Origin: a virus
Virus record (IMG/VR): IMGVR_UViG_3300035145_001365
Location: 1-39,450 of that record
Strand: one strand, 5' to 3'
Length of the DNA: 39,450 nucleotides
The notes below the pieces were generated by a model, which was given only the letters and a program-made list of their open reading frames with translations, was not told the DNA's origin and did not search any database. Below are positions 8,274 through 15,140 of the stretch, piece after piece (within the stretch, counting starts at the first letter, position 1; every line of letters begins with the position of its first letter). A program made the position numbers and the translations under genes.

Positions 8274-8933
8274 TTATCCTTGTGATACGCAAACTATATA
8301 ATAGTTAGGGTCAGCAGTACTAATAATATCGGTAGCTTGGATTTGAAAATGTTGTCCAGCAACGTTAGGGTCTCCTGTTGTTATATCTCCAAAATATTCA
8401 TTAGCTTTAATATCTCCATTTACTTCAAAATCTTTAGTAGGGGATTCTGTTTTAATACCTATCTTCATATTACCAGCATCTACAAAAATTGCAGGTGTGC
8501 TTCCATTCGTACCGTGAATAAGAGTATCTATGTCATTGTTATCTGGGTTGATTTGTACTCCTTGAGCGAAAAGGCTAGCAGCATCACATAAAATATGTCT
8601 TTGATTATCAACGTAGATGTTAATTTTTTTATCTAAAAATTCTATCTTAGTGTTAGGATTTTGACTACTTATTATATTATCTGTAGCTATAAATGAAGCA
8701 CTAATAGCTAACGAAGCAGATAAACTTCCTGTAATTCCTAATGTAGCAGCCTCACCATTAGGACCACCTACTATTTCTGTAGGAGAAGTAGCTGAGGCGG
8801 TAACAGGAAATGATGCTGCCCCAAATCCATATAATTCAATAAAATTATCTTCAGTTTTTTTAAAAGCTGTTCTTAAAGGATCCCCTGTAAAATCGTTAGG
8901 ATCGGAACCTGTATTTATGTGTTGTTGTGCCAT
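8274..8933 (-). CDS. Tail structural protein, 'INTGS...LRTA...TEDNFIELY' family, copy 1
   Basis: 219 residues, with the same plan as the following gene: MAQQHINTGSDPNDFTGD, LRTAFKKTEDNFIELYG, TEIVGGPNGEAATLGITG, and a C-terminus DFEVNGDIKANEYFGD ... DPNVAGQHF ... IVCVSQG. The N-terminus is closer to the canonical family motif than copy 2, so this may be the older copy. The central segment resembles the beta-strand regions of other phage fibre proteins. The start overlaps the previous stop by one base and the stop is 4 nt before copy 2, which fits a tandem duplication. Confidence 0.7.
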   Translation of the reverse strand: MAQQHINTGSDPNDFTGDPLRTAFKKTEDNFIELYGFGAASFPVTASATSPTEIVGGPNGEAATLGITGSLSASLAISASFIATDNIISSQNPNTKIEFLDKKINIYVDNQRHILCDAASLFAQGVQINPDNNDIDTLIHGTNGSTPAIFVDAGNMKIGIKTESPTKDFEVNGDIKANEYFGDITTGDPNVAGQHFQIQATDIISTADPNYYIVCVSQG

Positions 8934-9268
8934 TATGAAGGGTTATTAGTATCTATAAATAGGTTATTATTGTCTATGGGAATATTAGTATTGTCTACTG
9001 TTATTTCTGTGGGGTTAGCTGATGTTATGTTTCTACCACATACTTCAAAGCTGGATGAGTATTCTGCTCCTAATAAAACTTGTCTATCTCGATAAATGGT
9101 ACTTCCAGCATTATCACTATTTATTTTAGCATTTAAATGAACATTTTTTTCTACAAAAAAAAGAATATCTGGGGTACCTTTTAAAGATGCCGAGTACTCA
9201 CTTTGTAAAAAAATGCTATCAAATGCATTAGCAGTAGCATTTATTGTATATGATAATCTACATCCCAA
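8933..9268 (-). CDS. Hypothetical protein (111 aa) in fibre cluster
   Basis: Function not recognised. It begins MGCRLSYTINATANAFDSIFLQSEYS and ends with a low-complexity Asn/Asp/Ile tail (TVDNTNIPIDNNNLFIDTNNPS). The body looks beta-structured. The gene sits between the BppU-like 124-aa gene (2 nt gap) and the paralogue pair (one-base overlap), so it is co-translated with virion proteins. The Asn-rich tail could be a linker or a polymerisation segment. Confidence 0.55.
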   Translation of the reverse strand: MGCRLSYTINATANAFDSIFLQSEYSASLKGTPDILFFVEKNVHLNAKINSDNAGSTIYRDRQVLLGAEYSSSFEVCGRNITSANPTEITVDNTNIPIDNNNLFIDTNNPS

Positions 9269-9270
9269 TT

Positions 9271-9645
9271 TTATCTATGGTTAAATGCTGCTTCTTTAAT
9301 TTCCCATTCCCCACTAGCTACTACTACACTATCATCACCATTTTGGAGGGAGCCAATAGTTAATTCATGGTAGTAAGTACCTACTGGTAAACTACCATAG
9401 TCATTTTGATCAATAGCAACCGTAATAGTTACACCCGAAATGGTTATATCTCCAATATTTGCAGTTGCCCCACTAAAAGCCCCGTCAGTGTTTTTTTCGA
9501 GTAAGGGAGTTGTTAGATCAGTTGTTGATGTTACATACCAACTAGCATAATATTCACCTAAATCTTCATTAACATCAGTAACACTGAATACTAAAGAAAA
9601 GGTATCATCATCGTGCTTAAAAAAATTTTGATTTTCTGTTGCCAT
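9271..9645 (-). CDS. Small beta-rich virion protein, possibly baseplate-upper-protein (BppU) N-domain-like
   Basis: 124 residues beginning MATENQNFFKHDDDTFSLVF. The order of segments (FSLVFSVTD, ASWYVTSTTD, GVTITVAIDQNDYGSLPVGTYYHELTI, DSVVVASGEWEI) resembles the small beta-sandwich domains at the N-terminus of baseplate upper proteins, where 'LPxGxYxYxL' and a terminal 'GxWxI' are common. This is pattern recognition only. It directly follows the 1621-aa fibre gene (9 nt), so it could form part of the fibre attachment or tip. Confidence 0.5.
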   Translation of the reverse strand: MATENQNFFKHDDDTFSLVFSVTDVNEDLGEYYASWYVTSTTDLTTPLLEKNTDGAFSGATANIGDITISGVTITVAIDQNDYGSLPVGTYYHELTIGSLQNGDDSVVVASGEWEIKEAAFNHR

Positions 9646-9654
9646 ATTAATTTA

Positions 9655-12600
9655 TTATAAAGGTAAATCTTGCCATCTAATTGCGTTGTATACATATTTG
9701 TATTTAACATCACCTAAAGCAGTTCCTGAACCATCATCCCAAAAATTACCAATTTTAAAGCTAAGATCAGTGCCTGTGCCAGTGGTGTCTGTAAAATAAA
9801 TTGGGAATTCTTTTATAAGTACTTCAAATACTGTACCTGTAGTACCATTTATTCTAACTTTAGTACCTGTGAATGACACTACATCCATTTCATAGGCATA
9901 ATCATATGAATTTCCACTAAGTTGTGTAAGGTATGGTGTAATTCTAACATTAGCAAAAACATTTACAAACCAATAATTACCACCCCCTGCATTATATCCT
10001 GCTTGGTTAGATTGGACTATAAATATTTTAGTATCAAAATACCAATGTCCTATTTGTTGTCCCGATAAAACATTAGTTAATGTTGATGTAGCTAAATTTA
10101 CAATAGTAGTTCCACCTATAGGTAACCAATTTTCATTTATTGAAGTGCCAGAAGAGCCTGAACTACCTGAGGTACCTGAAGAACCCGAGCTACCACTTGT
10201 TCCACTTGAACCTGAAGAGCCACTGGTTCCTGATGAACCACTAGATCCTGAAGTACCAGATGAACCGCTTGAACCGCTAGTACCACTAGAGCCTGATGAG
10301 CCTGAAGTACCTGATGATCCTGAGCTGCCACTTGTGCCAGAACTACCTGATGAGCCTGAAGTACCACTACTTCCAGAGCTTCCACTGGTACCACTTGAGC
10401 CTGATGACCCACTAGTTCCTGATGAGCCGCTAGTTCCGCTTGAACCTGATGTTCCTGAAGATCCAGAAGATCCAGAGGTTCCAGAGGAACCACTGCTACC
10501 CGATGTTCCACTACTTCCTGAAGAACCTGATGTTCCACTTGACCCACTAGAACCTGAAGTACCTGATGATCCACTTGATCCTGAAGTACCGCTGCTCCCA
10601 GAACTTCCACTAGTTCCACTTGAGCCTGATGAGCCTGAAGTGCCACTACTTCCTGAAGTACCTGATGAACCACTTGAACCACTAGTGCCCGATGAACCTG
10701 ATGAACCAGAAGTACCTGAACTTCCAGAGGAACCGCTAGTACCACTACTTCCGGATGAACCCGAGGTACCTGAACTTCCAGATGATCCTGATGTTCCAGA
10801 TGAGCCTGAGCTTCCACTTGTTCCACTACTTCCGGATGAACCTGAAGTACCGCTGCTTCCTGAGCTTCCACTTGTTCCAGAGGAACCACTAGAGCCTGAA
10901 GTACCAGATGATCCTGATGAACCAGAAGTACCAGATGAACCAGAAGTACCACTTGATCCCGAAGAGCCACTTGTGCCTGAAGAGCCACTGCTTCCTGAAG
11001 TTCCACTAGAACCTGAACTACCTGATGTACCTGAACTTCCGGATGAACCTGAAGTACCGCTGCTCCCACTAGAGCCAGAAGTTCCTGATGAACCGCTACT
11101 TCCACTTGTTCCACTAGAACCCGAGCTGCCCGAGGTACCTGAACTTCCGGATGATCCTGATGTTCCAGATGAACCTGATGAACCTGATGTTCCGCTGCTT
11201 CCAGAGCTTCCTGAGGTACCGGATGAACCACTACTTCCGCTAGTTCCTGAACTTCCTGAAGAGCCACTTGTTCCTGAGCTTCCAGAACTACCTGAAGTAC
11301 CGCTAGAGCCAGAACTTCCACTGGTTCCTGATGAACCACTACTTCCAGAAGTTCCACTACTACCTGAAGAGCCACTTGTACCTGAGCTACCTGATGAGCC
11401 TGAAGTTCCAGATGATCCACTTGAGCCTGAAGTTCCACTGCTTCCTGAACTTCCACTAGTCCCACTACTTCCACTTGAACCTGAAGTACCTGATGAACCT
11501 GAGGTGCCTGAAGAACCACTACTTCCGCTAGTTCCTGAGCTACCACTTGAACCTGATGTTCCCGATGAACCACTACTACCCGATGTTCCACTGCTTCCAG
11601 AGCTCCCTGAAGTACCAGAACTACCACTACTTCCACTTGTGCCACTTGAACCTGATGAGCCTGAAGTTCCTGAGCTTCCAGATGATCCACTTGTTCCTGA
11701 ACTACCTGAAGAACCTGAAGTGCCAGAGCTACCTGATGAACCTGAAGTACCTGATGAACCACTAGAGCCTGAAGTACCACTAGAACCTGATGAGCCTGAG
11801 GTGCCTGACGATCCAGAAGAACCTGATGTACCTGAAGAACCAGAACTTCCACTAGTACCACTAGAACCTGATGAACCTGAAGTACCAGATGATCCACTAC
11901 TTCCAGAAGTACCAGAACTTCCTGATGACCCAGATGTACCACTTGAGCCTGATGAACCACTAGTTCCGGACGAGCCACTGGATCCTGAAGTACCTGAGCT
12001 ACCTGATGAACCTGAGGTACCTGATGATCCACTAGATCCTGAAGTACCTGAGCTACCTGAACTACCTGAAGTACCTGATGATCCACTAGATCCTGAAGTA
12101 CCTGAAGAACCTGAACTACCTGAGGTACCTGAGGAACCTGAGCTACCTGAAGTACCTGATGATCCACTAGTACCAGAACTTCCACTGGAGCCTGAGGTAC
12201 CACTTGAGCCTGAAGAGCCACTTGTGCCCGAAGAACCGCTGCTTCCACTAGTTCCACTACTACCAGATGAACCCGAAGTGCCACTACTTCCTGAACTACC
12301 ACTTGTTCCACTAGAGCCACTAGATCCTGAAGTACCAGAACTTCCTGATGAACCTGAGGTACCACTAGAACCTGATGACCCTGAAGTGCCTGAGGAGCCT
12401 GACGAGCCACTAGTACCAGAAGAGCCTGAACTACCTGATGTTCCACTACTTCCTGAAGAACCTGAAGTACCAGATGATCCACTACTTCCACTTGTACCAC
12501 TTGAGCCTGAAGAACCTGAAGTTCCACTAGAGCCACTAGATCCTGAAGTGCCCGAAGATCCTGAAGAACCACTTGTACCCGAAGAACCAGAACTTCCGCT

Positions 12601-14520
12601 TGTACCTGAAGAACCCGATGAACCCGAAGTGCCACTACTTCCACTTGACCCACTAGTTCCACTAGAACCTGAGGAACCACTTGTTCCTGAACTTCCACTT
12701 GAACCAGAGGTACCTGAAGAACCACTACTTCCTGATGTTCCTGATGAACCCGAAGAACCGCTAGTCCCTGATGATCCTGAACTTCCTGAAGTTCCGCTTG
12801 AACCACTAGAACCAGAAGTTCCTGATGATCCTGAGGATCCACTAGTACCTGAACTACCTGAACTACCCGATGTGCCTGAAGATCCACTGCTTCCTGAAGT
12901 ACCAGATGATCCTGAACTTCCACTTGTTCCACTACTTCCAGATGAACCTGAGGTACCACTAGAGCCAGAGCTCCCTGAAGTACCTGAGGAACCACTAGAA
13001 CCTGAAGTACCTGAACTACCTGATGAACCTGAAGTACCAGATGATCCTGAACTTCCACTAGTACCTGATGAACCACTGCTTCCACTTGTACCACTGGATC
13101 CTGAAGAGCCAGATGTACCAGAACTTCCTGATGAACCTGAGGTACCTGAGGAACCAGATGAACCTGAAGTACCACTTGAACCTGAGCTTCCCGATGTTCC
13201 TGAAGAACCTGATGAACCACTTGTACCTGAAGAACCAGAACTACCAGAAGTACCAGACGAACCACTTGAGCCTGAAGTGCCTGAGCTTCCGCTTGAACCT
13301 GAAGTACCACTACTTCCACTACTACCACTTGTTCCACTACTTCCAGAACTGCCTGAAGTACCACTACTTCCACTAGAGCCTGATGTTCCTGAAGAGCCAC
13401 TGCTTCCACTTGTTCCACTAGAGCCTGATGAACCACTTGTTCCTGAGCTTCCGCTACTTCCACTAGTACCTGAAGAACCCGATGAACCTGAAGTGCCTGA
13501 AGAACCTGAAGAACCACTTGTTCCACTAGAGCCTGATGAACCCGAAGTACCTGATGATCCTGAGGAACCTGAAGTACCACTAGAGCCTGATGAGCCTGAG
13601 GTACCTGATGATCCTGAGCTACCTGAGGTACCTGAAGAACCTGATGAACCCGAAGTACCTGATGATCCTGAGGAACCTGAAGTACCTGATGATCCTGAGG
13701 AACCTGAAGTACCACTAGAGCCTGATGAGCCTGAGGTACCTGATGAACCTGATGAACCTGAAGTACCACTAGAACCTGATGAACCATTAGTACCTGAGGA
13801 GCCTGACGAACCATCTGTACCTGATGATCCTGAGGAACCTGAAGTACCACTAGAGCCTGATGAGCCTGAGGTACCTGATGAACCTGAAGAACCTGAGGTG
13901 CCTGAAGAACCTGATGAACCTGAAGTACCTGAAGAACCACTAGACCCTGAGGTACCTGAGCTACCTGATGAACCCGAAGTACCTGATGAGCCCGAACTAC
14001 CAGAAGTACCTGAGGAACCTGATGAGCCTGAAGTACCAGATGATCCTGAAGAGCCTCCAGTTCCACCCCCACCACCCCCTTCTCCATCATTATAATCTAA
14101 AGAGAAACAAACTTTATCTCCTATTGAAAAGGGTTGCTCACTGCTAAATGTAAATGAACCAGAAATACTACCAGAAACAACAGATATATCAACATAACTA
14201 TCTGTTTCATTTTTAGTAATGTTATAATAATTAAATATAACGTAAGTATCTGGGTCTAGTTTGTTATATATTTTAACATTTCCAGCATTACTACTGGTAA
14301 GATATGATGCTATATTATGTTCTAGGTCTGTTTCGTATGAAACATATATGCTTTCAACATTAGTAACATTAAAATCGTTACTTGCAGGATTTATAAAGCT
14401 AATTTTACCTGATTCTGGGGTGGATCCTACAGAGGTAAAGACATAAGGTATACAAAAGCTACGGTCTCCACTCGTGGCTGTTTGTGCATCTACCCTATCT
14501 ATTATAAATCTTTGTGCCAT
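9655..14520 (-). CDS. Giant collagen-like tail fibre protein (1621 aa)
   Basis: Residues 1-145 are a folded N-terminal domain beginning MAQRFIIDRVDAQTATSGDRSF. Then a glycine hinge (DGEGGGGGGTGG) leads into about 1300 residues of strict Gly-X-Y repeat, almost all GSSGSSGTS units. A 160-residue C-terminal domain follows (INENWLPIGGTTIVNL ... YNAIRWQDLPL), rich in aromatic residues. The plan is attachment domain, very long stalk, distal head. Unit variants are rare: one GTD and one GTN close together near the N-terminal end, and a few single-triplet deletions that keep Gly at every third position. Codons are heavily shuffled although the protein barely changes. The start is the ATG at 14518-14520 with a GGAAAC stretch 10 nt upstream. 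The collagen-like fold is inferred from Gly periodicity; lack of proline is atypical for vertebrate collagen but seen in bacterial and phage collagen-like stalks. Confidence 0.85.
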   Translation of the reverse strand: MAQRFIIDRVDAQTATSGDRSFCIPYVFTSVGSTPESGKISFINPASNDFNVTNVESIYVSYETDLEHNIASYLTSSNAGNVKIYNKLDPDTYVIFNYYNITKNETDSYVDISVVSGSISGSFTFSSEQPFSIGDKVCFSLDYNDGEGGGGGGTGGSSGSSGTSGSSGSSGTSGSSGSSGTSGSSGSSGTSGSSGSSGTSGSSGSSGTSGSSGSSGTSGSSGSSGTSGSSGSSGTDGSSGSSGTNGSSGSSGTSGSSGSSGTSGSSGSSGTSGSSGSSGTSGSSGSSGTSGSSGSSGTSGSSGSSGTSGSSGSSGTSGSSGSSGTSGSSGSSGTSGSSGSSGTSGSSGSSGTSGSSGSSGTSGSSGSSGTSGSSGSSGTSGSSGSSGTSGSSGSSGTSGSSGSSGTSGSSGSSGTSGSSGSSGTSGSSGSSGTSGSSGSSGTSGSSGSSGTSGSSGSSGTSGSSGSSGTSGSSGSSGTSGSSGSSGTSGSSGSSGTSGSSGSSGTSGSSGSSGTSGSSGSSGTSGSSGSSGTSGSSGSSGTSGSSGSSGTSGSSGSSGTSGSSGSSGTSGSSGSSGTSGSSGSSGTSGSSGSSGTSGSSGSSGTSGSSGSSGTSGSSGSSGTSGSSGSSGTSGSSGSSGTSGSSGSSGTSGSSGSSGTSGSSGSSGTSGSSGSSGTSGSSGSSGTSGSSGSSGTSGSSGSSGTSGSSGSSGTSGSSGSSGTSGSSGSSGTSGSSGSSGTSGSSGSSGTSGSSGSSGTSGSSGSSGTSGSSGSSGTSGSSGSSGTSGSSGTSGSSGSSGTSGSSGSSGTSGSSGSSGTSGSSGSSGTSGSSGSSGTSGSSGSSGTSGSSGSSGTSGSSGSSGTSGSSGSSGTSGSSGSSGTSGSSGSSGTSGSSGSSGTSGSSGSSGTSGSSGSSGTSGSSGSSGTSGSSGSSGTSGSSGSSGTSGSSGSSGTSGSSGSSGTSGSSGSSGTSGSSGSSGTSGSSGSSGTSGSSGSSGTSGSSGSSGTSGSSGTSGSSGSSGTSGSSGSSGTSGSSGSSGTSGSSGSSGTSGSSGSSGTSGSSGSSGTSGSSGSSGTSGSSGSSGTSGSSGSSGTSGSSGSSGTSGSSGSSGTSGSSGSSGTSGSSGSSGTSGSSGSSGTSGSSGSSGTSGSSGSSGTSGSSGSSGTSGSSGSSGTSGSSGSSGTSGSSGSSGTSGSSGTSGSSGSSGTSGSSGSSGTSGSSGSSGTSGSSGSSGTSGSSGSSGTSGSSGSSGTSGSSGSSGTSGSSGSSGTSGSSGSSGTSGSSGSSGTSGSSGTSGSSGSSGTSGSSGSSGTSGSSGSSGTSGSSGSSGTSGSSGSSGTSGSSGSSGTSGSSGSSGTSGSSGTSGSSGTSGSSGSSGTSGSSGSSGTSGSSGSSGTSGSSGSSGTSGSSGSSGTSGSSGSSGTSGSSGSSGTSGSSGSSGTSGSSGSSGTSGSSGSSGTSINENWLPIGGTTIVNLATSTLTNVLSGQQIGHWYFDTKIFIVQSNQAGYNAGGGNYWFVNVFANVRITPYLTQLSGNSYDYAYEMDVVSFTGTKVRINGTTGTVFEVLIKEFPIYFTDTTGTGTDLSFKIGNFWDDGSGTALGDVKYKYVYNAIRWQDLPL
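10143..14055 (-). repeat. Collagen-like GSSGSSGTS array, about 1300 residues, synonymous codons shuffled
   Basis: The array encodes nine-residue units with Gly at every third position. The DNA toward the N-terminal end (about 13550-14050) is rich in repeated CCTGATGATCCT and CCTGAGGAACCT blocks, whereas the centre (about 10200-13450) uses mixed Ser, Gly and Thr codons with no obvious long exact repeat. Two other reading frames are stop-free as a simple consequence of the codon set. Confidence 0.93.
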
Positions 14521-14550
14521 TGATCAGGTTTCCTATAAATATTAATTTTT

Positions 14551-15138
14551 TTACTTATAAAATTCTAAATAATTATTTTTTAGATAGATCCCTAATCCAT
14601 TTATTTTAAGATTTTGTTCGGTAATTAAGATAATATTTTGATTAGCTTTTAAAACCTTTGATTCTTCCCCAGTCAATTTCCAAGATAAAGTAAATACTAA
14701 GTATGATTTCCAATCGTAAGCTCCATTTTTTTTCTTTAAATTACTATATATGTCTTCAGAAGTTTCTATATATAAATTTTCATTATTTCTTTTAGCAAAA
14801 TATCTTGTAAAGTTACCAATTTCGTAATCCTGTTTAGTAGGAGAAGGCTTAACGTATGAAGGAATTAGTAATGCTTCTGTCACATCAACTTCTTTTAAAA
14901 CGTTATAAACTACATTACCTTTACTGTAGACTACAGTATTAAGATTAGATTCCGGGAAAAATGGGATTGGTTCTAAATCAAGTGTAACCCCATCATAGGG
15001 ATTTTTACCTGAAAAGTACTCTCCTTTAGAAGTTTTCCAGTAATGCCCTATATAACCCTCTTTAGTGGCTACTACTCTAAGTTCTCCTCCCTTAGTGTAT
15101 TGATCTGTTTGTATTTGGCTTTTAGGGTAGTAAGGCAT
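14551..15138 (-). CDS. Baseplate-region protein of unknown function (195 aa)
   Basis: Begins MPYYPKSQIQTDQYTKGGELRV. I associate the N-terminal pattern 'YxxxxxGGEL...Y.G.Y....G.YF.GK.P' (here GYIGHYWKTSKGEYFSGKNP) with conserved proteins of unknown function in tail modules of marine phages; that association is from memory. The C-terminal half has TRYFAKRNNENLYIE and KVLKANQNIILITEQNLKINGLG. No membrane segment or signal peptide. It follows the hub-like gene by 2 nt and precedes the giant fibre by 30 nt, so it may connect the baseplate with the fibre. Confidence 0.6.
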   Translation of the reverse strand: MPYYPKSQIQTDQYTKGGELRVVATKEGYIGHYWKTSKGEYFSGKNPYDGVTLDLEPIPFFPESNLNTVVYSKGNVVYNVLKEVDVTEALLIPSYVKPSPTKQDYEIGNFTRYFAKRNNENLYIETSEDIYSNLKKKNGAYDWKSYLVFTLSWKLTGEESKVLKANQNIILITEQNLKINGLGIYLKNNYLEFYK

Positions 15139-15140
15139 TT

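Noticed and set aside
10137-14095. Very long open frames of about 1316 codons, one on each strand, within the 1621-aa fibre gene, giving Pro/Glu/Val/Leu-rich or Gln/Val/Leu-rich proteins.
   Set aside because: All codons for Gly, Ser and Thr have C or G as second base, so the sense frame starting at the second base and the antisense frame starting opposite it can never contain TAA, TAG or TGA. Openness is automatic and not evidence of coding.
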